Notes under the pieces: model-generated
What the model was told of the DNA's origin: nothing
The model's input: the letters and a program-made list of their open reading frames with translations, nothing else
Databases searched by the model: none
Source: Acheta domesticus
Lineage: Eukaryota; Arthropoda; Insecta; Orthoptera; Gryllidae
Length of the DNA stretch: 64,000 nt
Reading direction: 5' to 3'
Assembly (NCBI GenBank): GCA_031308135.1
Contig: JAHLJT010000631.1
Coordinates: 264,014,925-264,078,924 of the forward strand
Shown here: positions 11,721 through 24,284 of the stretch, piece by piece
Numbering within the stretch: position 1 is the stretch's first letter
Layout: each line of letters starts with the position of its first letter
Made by a program: the position numbers and the translations under genes

Positions 11721-12340
11721 TCGATCTGTTGGTCGGTAGATCTAGCTATCGGCCTGTCGGGCGGTTGGGGGGGCGCGGTTGGGCGGGGGGCGCGGTTGTT
11801 CGGGGGTGGGGTGCGGGTGAGCTGCCGGCGGGCAGTTGCGCAGAGAGGACGGAAGGGCTACGGATGAGCGTCGTTGCGCGGGTGGGCGGATGATCTCTAG
11901 GCTGGGAGCAAAGGCCGCAGGACGGACAGGCGGAAGGGCAGATGTGTGAAATTTCTAGTCAGCGGACGGGCGGCTAGTAGAGTAGTTGGGCCGTCGCGTT
12001 CAGTCGGGGACGGGGCGGGGTCTTTTGGCGAGGTGAGCGGGTCAGAGGCAATAGGCGGACATGGGCGAGCAGTTCGGCGCGGGAGGCGGGGAGGGGCAGT
12101 GAAGGGGCAGGAGATGTGCGGGCGAGTGGGTGGGTGGGTGGGTGGTTGAGCGAACGGGAGGGCGGGGGGAGGGGAACGGGCGGAAGCGCGCCGGCGCCAG
12201 CGGAACAGAGGTTTCGGCTTGTGTACATGGCCGTCGCGTGCCCCGCCTGCGACCTTTGGATGTGTTTGGTGTGACGTCAGGTGTTGGGTGGGTGCCCTGT
12301 CGAGATATGTTTTGACTGTGCCAGGGAGCAGAGGACATAG
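11721..12340. other. G-rich, GC-rich non-coding stretch
   Basis: Strong G over C skew on the plus strand with short gggt and gggc runs (for example 12125-12145), probably decayed simple repeat. Overlapping open frames on both strands lack domains. Confidence 0.45.
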
Positions 12341-13737
12341 AGGACAATGGCGAAGAAATAAAGTCAATAAGAAGAATTCATATGCTCTAAGGGATATTTG
12401 CATTCGAACGAAGGAATATGTGATTAGGATTTTGCATTGTATATATACATACATCTTTGCATTGCATTGCATTGCTATGCATTGCGTCTAAGTAATACAT
12501 CTAATACTTGTATTTTAATTAATCTACAGCCTGTTGTCACCTTTAAAACTAAAACAGAAGGTTAAAATGTTAATTTTAAAAACTGTTTAATCTTATATAA
12601 TACCAATCCTGTGTATAACAGCAATTCTCTGCGGAACATCGAAGAAAGGAATGAAGTTTGTTGCGAATTTTATTATTATATTGAAAATAAAACAAAGTAG
12701 TAAGTTCGTGAACATAAAGATGTTAGTAAAAGTATTTTAACTCATTCGTCTGGGAAGGAAAATTTATTGTTCATCGTTAGTCCCGAAAAGAAAATTAAAT
12801 ATAAAAGCAACGAAGTAAATTTATAATCTCATTCCATCAATGAGAAATGTAGATTGGAAAATGCAATGTTGTTTATGTTTCAGTTGGCGCAATAGGTTCA
12901 AGATATTTGTTTGTAATTGTTTTGAATAATTCATAAATCGCTGTTGATTGGTTTTCATGGTGCAAATGAAGTATGAATAATTGCGGTTCGAAATAAAACT
13001 GCATTTGTCATCCTCCTATTTCTTGTTTTCGAATTTATCTTCAATTCCAATATGTTAGCACAGCGTTCCACGTATAATAGAAAAATAACACCTCAATGCA
13101 ATTTTTTGAGTTCTCAGTCGGCGAAACGATTTTACATAATTGTGTAGATTTGAAAATAGTTTCATTTCTTTCCTTTTCTCTTCGAATGTGATTTACGTAT
13201 GAAATACCTTTTTAATCGCACTGAAGTAACGCAGAAATATGTAAAGGACGGTATCGCTTTTTCATAATAATGTTTTTTTCGGAGAAAGTTACGCCATGCC
13301 AGCTTTATAAGCACTTCTTATACATTCCTCATCGAACTATATTTTTTGGTAACTGGAATATTTATCAATAACCCCACATTTATCACGTCTGACACGCTGA
13401 ATTTTTATGAAATTCTTACGGATTTTCATTGTATTGTAATTCTAGTATTTAAGTTCTAATTGTGCAAATGTTACTTGATTATTCGAAGTTGTGGCGAGTA
13501 TTTTGTTTTCTTTGTAGCAGACATACTGATGTATCTAACATTTGAGAATCGTTTCACTTTTAGCACTAGTGGTAAAATATACAATACTAAAACATTGGTA
13601 TCGTATTACAATCCGAGATAACGAGAATTATCATAAGAGGCCGTTAGGCTGAGTTTGATCACCAATCGTGTATTGTAATAACATGTTTCTGTTGCAAAGC
13701 GCCACATTTTGGGATATACATGCACCACAGTTAGGGA
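12341..13737. other. AT-rich intronic stretch
   Basis: No feature recognised except a short (GCATT)n run at about 12453-12485. Confidence 0.5.
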
Positions 13738-13741
13738 TTAA

Positions 13742-14356
13742 CCCGACGGAGGTGGCGCGGGGTCTCTTGTGACCCCATGTAGTATCTTGGCTTAGCTGCA
13801 GTTGCCTAATTTTTCGAGTCAGAAGCTTTACATTCCGCATATCTTTCACCACATTCTTTATCTTTTGTCAGAAATTGTTTCAAAATTTTATATGTAATAA
13901 TTCATTTATAAATATTCGTGAAACCAATACAAACATCTTAAATTTCGTACTTTTTCAAAGTTGTGTTGATTAGCTTTGAAGCATTTTCAATAAATTGTTT
14001 GTTTTTATGTGAGACAATGTTATAAAATGAAACTTACTGAATTTTCTGATACCTTTGTGATTGAGATATTCAGGAAAATGTAAATGGAGTCACTTCATAT
14101 ATATGATAATATGATGGGTATATGATAATTTTGCCCTTTTATTTGTGTCAATTTCTCGTTTGCCCGTTTGTTTATAATAGTGCATTAAGTTAATAAGACT
14201 TTATAAATGATTGAATATTTTTATAAAAACTAATTTCGCACTTGTTTCTTGCTAAATATAATTTTATAAAGAAATGACTTCAGGGGGTCGGAAGTAACCC
14301 CGCGCCACTAACGTAACGCCTCTAACGTAATTCTCGCAACCGCCACCTCGCCAGGG
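13742..14356. mobile_element. piggyBac-like MITE
   Basis: A 615-bp AT-rich element flanked on both sides by TTAA (13738-13741 and 14357-14360). The terminal inverted repeats are cccgacggaggtggcg on the left and, as complement, ccctggcgaggtggcg on the right. Inside each, a gtggcgcggggt-type segment repeats the inverted arrangement. TTAA duplication with ends starting CCC is characteristic of the piggyBac superfamily. No transposase frame is present, so it would be non-autonomous. Confidence 0.75.
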
Positions 14357-14360
14357 TTAA

Positions 14361-14960
14361 TACCTGGCTGAGGTTGCTCAGGGAATCAACTGATGCCATT
14401 GCAGGGCTTCTGACAGAGAGGTCCTGGGGTTCTAGATCCGACAGCGGCAGGATTTTCATCACTAACGAGTTGCTAGATCGAATTTAGCCGCTGCCTGGAT
14501 GCGAAGTCTGGCGGTCGGCTGCACTGATCGATATTTTATGTGTGTTTTCTGACCATCACTGGGCAACAGCTGGAGCAGAGCGCTAACGAACAACTGACCG
14601 CGCGCGATATTTCCTTCCTTTCTCTTGTTCTGTTCTCACAACTTACACATACGTACACTTTGTAAGTATACGTGTGTGTAAGTTATGAGAACAGAAGAGT
14701 AACAAGCAGTAAGATTGTCCCGGCACTACTCCACCACACATGTCTGGAAACCGGTTGTCCCGACTGGGAGGGTTACCACGCTGGTGGGAGATACCTGGTT
14801 GGGGAAAACCCCGCAAGTCGACGTGTAGGTCGACGCCGAATCTCGCCATCGAGTGACGAAGGAATTTTCGCTACCTCAAATGATAAAACATGCACTACAC
14901 TTACGAGTATAATTACCGTAGCAGTTGTTGGGCCCGGATTAAACAGAAATAAATCATTTG
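14361..14960 (+). mobile_element. tRNA-derived SINE (family S1) with internal hairpin
   Basis: A full-length S1 copy that starts directly at the right TTAA of the piggyBac-like element. The head has a decayed B-box (ggttctagatcc). The 3' domain gagatacctggttggggaaa is well conserved. The tail atcatttgatcaatcattt is followed at about 14990-15020 by a second, similar 3' end (acgtacccggaataaattcaatc-like), so the 3' terminus may be duplicated. It is about 45 bp longer than other copies because of an inverted duplication at 14622-14706. Confidence 0.82.
14622..14706. repeat. Inverted duplication inside a SINE
   Basis: The left arm (14622-14660) is repeated in reverse complement at 14661-14706 with almost no loop. 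The pairs cttgttctgttctca and tgagaacagaagagtaacaag show the symmetry. The right arm is absent from every other S1 copy in the window, so it is a private rearrangement. Confidence 0.85.
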
Positions 14961-15039
14961 ATCAATCATTTGGGTCGAACGACCGAAGTATTTGACGTAC
15001 CCGGAATAAATTCAATCTCTGTGACTCCCGCGGCGCGAA

Positions 15040-15300
15040 ACAATGCAGAATCGCCCGGAGCGTGTGACTTGGCGTGGCGCCGCGTGGGCGCGCCGGTGCG
15101 GCGCGGGCGCCGTGCTGTATCGTTCGGGGCTCGACGCGCCGGGGCCAGGGCCAGGGCCTGGGCCAGATAGGCATGCAAATGGCGCGCGCCCGCGCGACCT
15201 GCGCTCCGACGGATGAATTTTTGATCGCTCGCGAGAGCTACGAGCAGTCGCGCCAGCCACGGGGCGAGAGGAGGCAGAAGCGCTGGTTTTGGCGGGGAGG
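15040..15300. other. CpG island in intron 1
   Basis: About 250 bp of CpG-rich sequence directly after a SINE. Open frames on both strands show no domain. As with the 8.4, 18.7 and 32.3 kb islands, it could be a promoter-like element or merely GC-rich DNA. Confidence 0.45.
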
Positions 15301-16354
15301 TGGAGGAGGCTAGGCAACGGGGACAAAACAATGGGCCTGTGAGAAGTGGTAAGATTTTTGCTTTCAAGGAAGACGAAACAGGAGCATTCATTGTGACATG
15401 CCACGTCCTTGCGCAAGTGGCTGAGTCCATCGTACGTAGCAGTGGCGTAGCGTCAAAGGACGCTGAGATGCTGAGCATCCCCGTGTATAATATTAATAAA
15501 GAGCCCTAAATACTGTATTGATAATCTTGCAAGTGATCCGTTGAGCGAAACACATTTCGTATTAATTTTTAATTCATTTACTATGACTTGATTCGGCTGA
15601 TTGTTGAAGCAGGCCTGTGATCGTTTGGAAGCTAAAATGCTTCTAACGTCTGCCACGAGATTGCGACGAGCAATGACTCATGCACAGATGGCGAGGTTCC
15701 CCTCTCCCCTCTTCACCACTGACGCAGAGAAACACGACTGCTTTACGCTAGAATCCACTGCGGAAAGAGTCTAATGATCAAGTTGCTCGTTTGTGCACGA
15801 GAGCGCAGCACACTTTAGGCGGTCAGTAAATTATCTCTCTCTCTCTCTCTCTCAATCGGGAGTCCCCGCTTGGTCGTGGGCACAAAGAGAGAAAAGAAAT
15901 AGAAATAGAAGAAATGGAAATAGCGCCTGTCTACTATTTCTTAATTAATATCCAAGAAATTGAATTATTCCTCAAATAGATTACATATTATTTTAGTCTG
16001 CAATGTATAAATTCACAAGTGGTCTCGTTGCAATTCGCGTCTAAGAATTAAAGCTGAGCCATTGCATAAGTTGCTTTCAAGACATCGGCAGCCCTGACTG
16101 CTGTGAGAATTTTATAGGAACCTACACCGTTGTAAGCAATCGAAATCGTGGAAGTAGTTACAGTGTATCTGTCTTGTGTTTCGGTCGCCTGTTAGATGAA
16201 GTAGTTGATAGTGACATTTTGTGTGTTAATGTTGAGCATCCTCAAACGTGCGAGTCACGCTACACCACTGGTACATACTACGGTTGTTGTGGAAATTTGT
16301 GGAATTTGTTTTCTGTGATGTAGTGTTGCTCTTGTGGAGATCGGAATGTTGTTA
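15301..16354. other. Non-coding stretch with a CT tract
   Basis: A 69-codon open frame at 15300-15509 lies right of the CpG island and has no recognisable domain. A (CT)n tract occupies about 15833-15853. Nothing else recognised. Confidence 0.4.
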
Positions 16355-16480
16355 CAATGTGTCATGCTGGGAGATAGGTCGGGAACGTAGGGCTCGGTAG
16401 GGATGGTGCCACGCTGATGAGAGATACCTGGTTGAGAAAAAGCCTGCTAGCCATAGGAAAGTCGCTATAAATCAATCATT
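16355..16480 (+). mobile_element. SINE S1 3'-end fragment
   Basis: Only the 3' domain of S1 is present (gggagataggtcgggaacgtagggct, then gagatacctggttgag), ending at aatcaatcat. It is heavily 5'-truncated, as usual for retroposed elements. Confidence 0.7.
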
Positions 16481-16809
16481 GTAATGGTGTGGAAGTAATG
16501 GGATGATAAAGTGGAAGGATAGTGGTTTTGGTGCAAGAATGATGATAATAGTGTAGGAAGGTGGTGCGTAATGATGCCATGCAACTGTATAGAAATTATG
16601 AAAGATTTTTCGGATTTGTGGTAATGTTGGGGAAAGTGATGGTTGTGGGTTACCAATATGATGGCCAACCTCCATAATGCAGGTTAACCAGTGACCACAG
16701 ATTTTGTCTGAGGGAACGAGTGTGGCCGCAATGGAACGGTAGCCCGCACATTAATAAGAGATAATAATGCGGTGACGAACTCGTGACCCAGGAAATGACA
16801 TTGTGAATC
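16481..16809. other. Short non-coding spacer
   Basis: G- and T-rich DNA between two SINE pieces; nothing recognised. Confidence 0.4.
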
Positions 16810-17930
16810 TCATAAATGTGATGAATTCCACTGCTGCCTGGAGGACAATTCTAGCGGGTGGCTTCTCCGATCGATTGTTTTCGTGGTTTCTCCAATCGAT
16901 TCCCAATACCCGAGCAGTACCCTAACAAACGGGCCATGTGCAGTGTTTCCTTCCTCATCTTTGCTCCTTTCTCTCCCCGTACAGATGTTTACACACACTA
17001 TACAGTAATCCTTCAACATTCGTGAGAGTTAGGTTCCCAAAACATCTTGCGAATGTCAGATCCGCGAATGTTGAGTCCATATTTTAATGAAGAGATGTTA
17101 GCTACGTTCCTGGATATCGAAAAGCTGTTTAAAAATTCTAACAAACAATTGCAAAAGAACTGAGAAAGTACCACTAAAAAAATTCACAATTAACATCCCA
17201 AAGAGAAGAAATAAAACAATATTTGAAAATCATTTCAAAGCTGAAAGCGATTGAATATAGGATTTGGTTATTTTTTTGGTTTATCACCCTCCTCGTTGGT
17301 CTAATATCAAAACATGGAAAAATCGCTGTTTCTATTTCGCTCTTAAATTTCGAAGTTATTTCCATGTTCGGATCACATTTGAATGTCCTTTCCACCAGAG
17401 CTGGTTGAAGTTTTATAATGCCAATAACAGCTTTGACAATGAAATTGGTCCAGGACGCAGTTTCGCTTCTGTTACTTCATTACGTTCCAGGTTTTCTTTG
17501 CTGATGATTTCCCGAAGCTGCTCTTCATTGAGGTCATTATAATGAGAGTTTCACAGAACTTGAATGGCTTTTCTATTCATGTGGCTAAAACCTCGCTTTC
17601 AAAAAAGAAAGACCAAAGACGCACTCGCGAATGTTGAAGTCGTGAATGTTTAAACCGGTAGCATTTTCGCAAATGTTCGGAACTTGCGAATAGCGAATTC
17701 GCGGATGTCGAGGAATTACTGTACTACCACACACGTCGGGAGACGTATGTTATAGCATGGGCTATGGCGGCGTCCCAGCCCAAACGGGATACCTAGAAAG
17801 TGAAAAATTCCTCAGGGCCGCTCCGTATCTTCCGGTTCAGCGAAGGTGAAACACCTCTACCTGCCGGATGTGACATGCACTACATTCACGGGACCAATAA
17901 AAACAGTAGTGAACGCGCACGGACGCAGTG
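16810..17930 (+). mobile_element. SINE S1 split by a pogo-like transposon
   Basis: The SINE parts are 16810-17000 (middle region, with 'cctaacaaacgggcca') and 17724-17930 (taccacacacgtcgggagac onward). Removing the inserted element and one TA restores the order seen in uninterrupted copies. The tRNA-like head is missing and the 3' domain is more diverged than usual. Confidence 0.75.
17003..17721. mobile_element. pogo/Tigger-like non-autonomous DNA transposon
   Basis: A 719-bp element flanked by TA (17001-17002 and 17722-17723). The ends are cagtaatccttcaacattcg and, as complement of the right end, cagtaattcctcgacatccg. The subterminal regions repeat cgaatgt/gcgaatgtt motifs. The CAGT start, CCTCGACAT-like termini and TA duplication fit the pogo branch of Tc1/mariner. 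An antisense stretch near 17400-17545 looks weakly protein-like, but no DDE motif is visible, so I treat it as a deletion derivative. Confidence 0.75.
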
Positions 17931-18086
17931 AATACTCGCACTATACTCTGACACAGAAGCTCTTGAAGGTCACGAGCTGGGCGGAGAAGTGGACACTTGC
18001 ATCCAACCAGGAGCTTCGTTACGATTTATATTTGAAGTTGGAGCTCCCTATCGGATGACAATGTCCCCCTCTCCTTCTAGCTCGTA

Positions 18087-18621
18087 CCGGAAGAGGTGGC
18101 TCAGAACAACAACAAAAGTCACTGCAGTGCATCTGATCGGGAGGTCCTGGGGTTGGAGTCCCGACGGTGGCAGTATTTTCGATACTAGGTGGAGAGCTAG
18201 GTCGAGTTCTATCGCTGTGTGGAGGAGAATTCTAGCAGCGAGCTGCTCTAATCGATAGTTTTCCCTGGATTCTCCGATCCACACCGTGCGAATGCCGGAG
18301 CAGTACCCTAAGAAAGGGGCTGCGGATTTGATCTAGCCTCGCCCGTTTTCCTATTCCTTGTTCTTTTCTCTCCCTTACACTCGCTACACTTCCACGCATT
18401 CCGGGAGACTGATCGGGACTTAGAGATTGTCTCGACTAGGGCGGTGACCCGCTGGTGGGAGATATTTGGTTGGGGCAAACCCTGCTAGCGGACGGTATGT
18501 CAGCCCCGGATCTCGCCATCTAGCGGAGCAAAATAATCTTTACCTCCCGAGCAAAAAAGCACTACACTTTCGGAACTAATGACCTTAGCAGTTGACGGAA
18601 ATCGGTAGTAATTAATCAACC
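18087..18621 (+). mobile_element. tRNA-derived SINE (family S1), full length
   Basis: The tRNA-like head (gaggtggctcag, then B-box-like gggttggagtccc), the middle part and the conserved 3' domain (gagatatttggttggggcaa) are present, ending at taattaatcaacc. The flanking agctcgta occurs at 18079-18086 and 18622-18629, a probable target duplication of 8 or more bases with one nearby mismatch. Confidence 0.85.
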
Positions 18622-18659
18622 AGCTCGTAACCTTGAAGTGCTACTGTGTTTAAATCGGG

Positions 18660-18975
18660 GTATAACGTCAGAGTGCAGTATGTGTGTGTGCGTGGTGGGG
18701 GAGGTGGTTCGCACGTGGGGGGAGGGGGTTCGTCGAGGCGACGGAGTTGTGACCGCCGTCGACCTCGCGTGGCACGCGCCGCGCGCCTCGCCCAGCCGCA
18801 CGCGCGCCCGCACGCACGCCGCAGCCAGTCCCGCGCGCGATAATGGAGGTAGCGCTGTAATGGGCGCGCATTAAATGCGTAACACTGTAAACTTCCGCAT
18901 GCAATTAATCCGTCCCCGAGTGCGAGGCCCGCGCGCCGCGCCGCCGTGAGCTTCAAGCGGATGCCACGGGGGGCG
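18660..18975. other. CpG-rich island in intron 1
   Basis: GC-rich, CpG-dense patch next to a SINE 3' end. Arg/Ala/Gly-rich open frames on both strands are not supported as genes. Confidence 0.45.
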
Positions 18976-19149
18976 CTCACGCATCAAACACTCGCGCCGA
19001 CTCTTCGGCCCCAGCTCGTCGCAACTCTTTGTCGCCATCCCACGCTTGGCGTTGCAGTTTACGCACACTGGAGTTATGTTGTTTGTTTGTTTTTGCGTTT
19101 CCAGGCGCGCGAACTGCTAGTGCCGTTAGTTCCGTTAGTATAGTTAATG

Positions 19150-19460
19150 TTTTATCCCGGAAGATGGCGGTGTATCTCCCCTGCTTGGACGTGACATCCG
19201 TCCCCATTCTACACGACGGATGACGGGGTTTTCCTCTCCCGATATCTCCACCAGCGGGGCACCACCACAGCCAGCGCAAGCTTCAAGCCTGCGAATGGGC
19301 TTCCGATATGCGTGGTTGAGTAGTGCATTTAATTGTGTGTAAAGGGAGAGGATATGAAGGGGTAAAATATGTGTAATTGGGGAGTCGGGGACAAGGAAGA
19401 AGAAGCAAAGATTGCCCGTGGTCTGTGGCCCGTTTTTTAAGGTACTGCTTCCCCTGATAT
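19150..19460 (-). mobile_element. SINE S1 fragment, minus strand
   Basis: Read on the minus strand it runs from the 'aaaacgggcc' box through the pyrimidine-rich part to the 3' domain (ctggtggagatatcgggagagg, diverged). Both the head and the final tail are missing. Confidence 0.7.
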
Positions 19461-21283
19461 TGAGAAAAAATACGAAAACTTTTGTTTGTCATTTTATTAA
19501 TCCTTGCTCGAGTTATTCAGTTTTTCAAGGTTTTGCATTTATACACAATTTATTTTCCATACAATATTATTACATACTATGAAAATTACAATTTTTAAAA
19601 TACAGATGTTAATCCACGTAGGGAACAGACAGTCTAATTTATTTTTGACGTTTCTTGTTAAAATGTTTAAAGTATATTTAATTGCCGGGTTACAAGTTAT
19701 TTGCCATATACTTTGTTAACCTACTTACTTAAAAACTTCAATATTAATAAGAAATTAAACTTTTAGATACTGAATTTTTTATATTTTATTACGACAATGT
19801 TGTTTAGAGTTGTTAATGTTGGTTAGTAGAAAGTTGAATAGATGTACATATGTTATTTTGAAAATTTGCAATAGGTAGATCTTCAGATGTGTAGTGTTTA
19901 TTTGGACATAAATGTAAAAAATCTTTGAAACTGGTTTCAGGTAATTAGTTAGCGAATATGAGAGTTGCGAGAGTACAAAGCAGGATAATTTTTTATGAAA
20001 ATTTATCAAAATCGGATCATGATCTAAATTTAATGTTGAAACTGGGTGTTGAAACATTGGCATGTTTTTATTGTGAGACAGTATTACGTTATGAATGTCT
20101 GAATTTATTTTTGTGTTAAAAGGATTTGAGTAATTTGAATAGAAGCATAAATTGCCTAACTCTCTGAAGTGGAAATGTTAAATAGTACTTTTCCTTGAGT
20201 GGTGGTAGTTCTACCTCTGTGTGCTTTGAATTTAGACTGCCTATTATAAGTTGTCATTGTTAGTAAATATTGTCTTTAGAATGTTAATTGTAAGTATTTT
20301 TTTTGTAGCGTGTAGGCAGATTGTAATTTTACCAATGGAGAGAGATATTTGAATGGCGACTATTCTCTAAGTCTTGTGAAGTTGATACAGAAATATTAGC
20401 ATGAATGAGCTTCCTTTTCATGATTTTAACGACCCCACCTCCTTTGTGAACCTGAAAAGATTATAATATTATAGCAACACGTTTACAGATATTACGGTCA
20501 AGTGATATGGCCTTATGAGACAGGGGCTTGGGGAAGGTGAGTCACAGTACACGGAGAATATATGTTTGAAGCACGTTGTCAGTGTGGATTTGATAGCTGG
20601 CGTAAAAAATGAATGTTTTTAAGAGGTGTTTGTGGCATGGAGGCACTTCTAATCGTTTATGTATTTTATTTAAACCCTCATCCTTGGATTATCTCTTGGT
20701 CTGACCGCGAACTCTGTTTAAGATCTGTGTGTAATCTGCCTTTGTAGTTGTGGAACTGTCCTCGTACACCTAGACCAATTATACGAGCTGATATTGTCAA
20801 GGAATATCATGGTCAAATATTTAAACGCGCAGGACCGAAGTAGGCCTGTGTAATGTTGGGGGTGCTCTTCACTGGCAGTGTTCTCAGAGGAGCGGTAGGT
20901 ACCGCGAGCGACACTGATAGCTCTTTTAAGTGCCGATAGATAGCAGGTGGGAAGTGCTTGGGGACAAAACAGAAAAGCAAACCCCGACTCCAGAGAATAC
21001 TGTAGGAAACTATTTATCGTAGGACGAGAAAGTCTCTACCATTATGGAGCGTCGCTAGTTTTGTTTTGCGGAAGTATTTAATAATAAGAAGAAACAAAAA
21101 ATATACTATTGGAAAGTTGTTAATACATTAGTAAAATTAACATCTGGAAATTTTTTATATGTGAGAAGCATCAGAAAAATAGAGAATTAACTTCTGTGAA
21201 GTTACAACTTTCCCCGATATTTATCTCCAACAAATGAAATTCTTCATCTAATACACTTACCAATGTTGCTCGTTTCCATACAT
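19461..21283. other. AT-rich intronic stretch
   Basis: No gene, RNA or mobile element recognised. Short open frames at 19504-19719 and 19779-20063 have the Ile/Leu/Asn/Lys composition of random AT-rich DNA. Confidence 0.5.
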
Positions 21284-21368
21284 AAATAATAATAATAATA
21301 ATAATCATAATATTAATAATAATATTAATAATAATATTAATAATAATAATATTAACAATAATAATATT

Positions 21369-21413
<45 letters not shown>
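21284..21413. repeat. (AAT)n microsatellite
   Basis: About 130 bases of taa/aat repeat with a few interruptions (aatcat, aacaat). The Ile/Asn-rich reading frame through it is an artefact. Confidence 0.95.
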
Positions 21414-23072
21414 CATCACAATTAATTTAAACTTGTAATTCAAATTTCTTTTCTTGGAAGAACCTTTAAAAAGGCAATCCTTTATTACATCTTTTTTTGC
21501 CTCGTTTGTAGAGTGAAAATATTTGTAATAATTTTCGTATAACCGTTAAAAACAGTAGTAAAACCAAGAGATAATTAATTGTTTATTTAATTCACAAAAA
21601 TTAACTCTGATCACGAAGGGAATTAATGATATGCACACGTGTAACGGAAATAAATGAATATCAATCTTTCCTGTTTTATGGGATGTAACGAACTGGTGCG
21701 AGCTATATCTCTAATTTTTGTGCAAACGCATTTCGACTATTTTTATATTAATTAAAATGTGACAGTTTACTCGAGTTCTTTGTGCCATAAAATTTTAATT
21801 GTTTCACATTTCCTTTTAAATATGGGTATTACATATTTAAACGGCTTTCAACAGTGTAATTGTTCATTTTAAAGAGGCGTCAAGGGATTACTCGCGCTTT
21901 GTGTAATCTGAAATGCAAACGGAATGCTTTAAATCGGCTTTAACTTATGGAATTAACGCGACATTTTCAAGTGCTTTCAAACTCTAGGAAAGTATTTACT
22001 CATTTATATCTCTGAGATTAGAGTTAGAGATAATAGAGTTAAAGATAATATAAAAAAATGTGCTTTTATAATGAAAAAATTGCTTTCCACTAGTTTTTAA
22101 GAATTCGTGATTTGAAAGAAAAAGTATTGAATTTGATCATATTAGCTGAAAACGCCATATAAATTTACGGAAATGGTATTCTATGTTACACGAGGTATTA
22201 TTAACATTAAGCAATTTAGAGTTGGTATTCTTGTAAATATTACTGTTATTTGAGTAAAATTTAAAAAAATATTAATGATGGATGTATCAATACAAGTTTG
22301 TTTAAATCTTAACCGAGGTAATATCTCCAGCATCTTTCTCAAGCGATGTGATGCATGTGTTTGTATGTGTGTGTACGTGTGCTAATCAATTTACATGATA
22401 CTGTCCATTAAAAATGTCATGACAACACGTTTATTACAAAGGTTTTAGTACATTTTCTAAAAAAAGTATTGCGTTTGTGATAATTTTGTTCCTATTTCCT
22501 TTACAAAAGGATCAAATTGTGTTTTGAAATATTGTTGATAGTTATTCTTGGTATATAGCAGGTAAGGTAGTTCCGATAAAGAAATAAATTACAGCAGATA
22601 TTTAACATTTTTGCCAACGTGTCTGGAGAACACATTTTCATAACCGGTTTGCTCACTGTGTAATTTCTGAGTTTGGCAACATCAGTCACAACAGAATCTT
22701 TGGGCGAACACATCCTTACGTAAAAGGCCTGGCCGTACAGCTCTGACGTAAAAGGAAGAACTTTAGCGCTGGGCTATTTTTCGTTTTGCAAAAATTTCTA
22801 CAAAGACACCGCTGTTTGTGATAGTCCGACCAATCCCTCCTATATTTCGACCCGATTTCTCGAAGAAAGAGGCATGGATGCCGTGGTAAAGAAATGTTTA
22901 GACATGAAGGGTGACTTATGATTTGAGAAGTAGTATCATTTGAGAAGGAGTTATATTACTTCTACATAGTATTAGCTCCTTTCGGGTATATCTATATCTA
23001 TAAAACAAAGTCGGGTTAGTTACACCATTTACAACTCATGAACGGTTGGAATAATTTTAGTTATTTCTGTTA
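21414..23072. other. AT-rich intronic stretch
   Basis: Nothing recognised. A short GT-rich run lies at about 22350-22382, and a 70-codon minus-strand open frame at 22501-22713 has no domain. Confidence 0.5.
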
Positions 23073-23320
23073 GAGACGGTAAGAGAGAGACGGTGAGAGA
23101 GAGACGGTGAGAGAGAGACGGTGAGAGAGAGACGGTGAGAGAGAGACGGTGAGAGAGAGACGGTGAGAGAGAGACAGTGAGAGAGAGACAGTGAGAGAGA
23201 GACGGTGAGAGAGAGACGGTGAGAGAGAGACGGCAAGAGGGAGACGGTGAGAGAGAGGCGATGAGAAAGAGGCAATAAGAGAGAGGCGATGAGAGAGAGG
23301 CGGAGAGAGAAAGAGAAAGA
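23073..23320. repeat. 14-bp purine-rich minisatellite
   Basis: The unit gagagagacggtga is repeated about 13 times (23073-23250) and decays into gagaggcgatgagaga variants to about 23320. Because 14 is not a multiple of three, the three frames interleave and give a 14-residue Ser/Leu/His repeat. The strand is almost pure purine, which could allow triplex formation. Confidence 0.9.
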
Positions 23321-24284
23321 GGGATATGAAAGGCAGAAGAACGTCTGCCGAACTCTGCTTGTTCATACTAATAATAGCAATCAAATAATAAAAACCAATC
23401 TATAATGTGTTAGGGAAATACTGTTCCATGGTCAAAAGTTCTGAAAGCCGAGGTGCCAATGTTTTTTTGTTAAATATCTGAAACTTATTGATAAATGGAA
23501 CACACATGAAATGACGCTTTAGAGTAAACCATTCAACGTATTGAGGTAGTTGAGTTACGATTGCTTGTCAATAAATCTCTATTTGATGGTCAATTTGAAT
23601 CGTTTCGCTTGTGCGGTCTCTGACCAAAAGCATGGTCCCGTGATTCGGCCCCTGCGATTAACATAACATCCCAGTTAACGCAATGTTTAGAAAGAATTTA
23701 ACGTCCATGTACAGTTACAGTTAACATCACTCCCTTCATTTGCAAATGTTAATTAAATTCGCGAATTTCACTAATTTTTTTATTTATTTATATGGTTTAG
23801 CTATTTGTCACAAGAATACACGCGATTGGGGTGTCGGATAAAACAGTTTAAGAATAGAGATACGCACACGAGTCACTTCAACCTATCTTTCAAGAAGGGG
23901 AGAAAAATAATAATTAGTCCCAAATGGATGAAAGGAAATTGTTCATCAAATATGTGGAAATTGTAGTAATATCCCGATAATTATCCCGATATAATTCTAG
24001 TAAGGTCCTGAATAATTAAATTTGCTTTCAAAATCCGAAACTTTTAGGTAGAAATCAGAAGATGAAATCAGGTGAATTAGCGATACACAAGGCGCACATA
24101 GTGACACGTCTATTAAGAATAATCCAATCTTGTCTTCCTTAGAGCACCTTATGCTCACCTAAAACAAGAGAGCTCCTAATATTCCTACATTTGCATTGCA
24201 CAGAAATTTTCAAACAACTTAAAAAAGTGTCTGTGCTACTAGATAGTTTAAAAGGATCCAAGAGGGGACACTGTCCCACTTTAA
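23321..24284. other. Non-coding intronic stretch
   Basis: AT-rich DNA with no recognised feature. Confidence 0.5.

Noticed and set aside
15300..15509. 69-codon open frame next to the 15-kb CpG island as a small gene
   Set aside because: No recognisable domain, no clear start or splice context and no second line of evidence.
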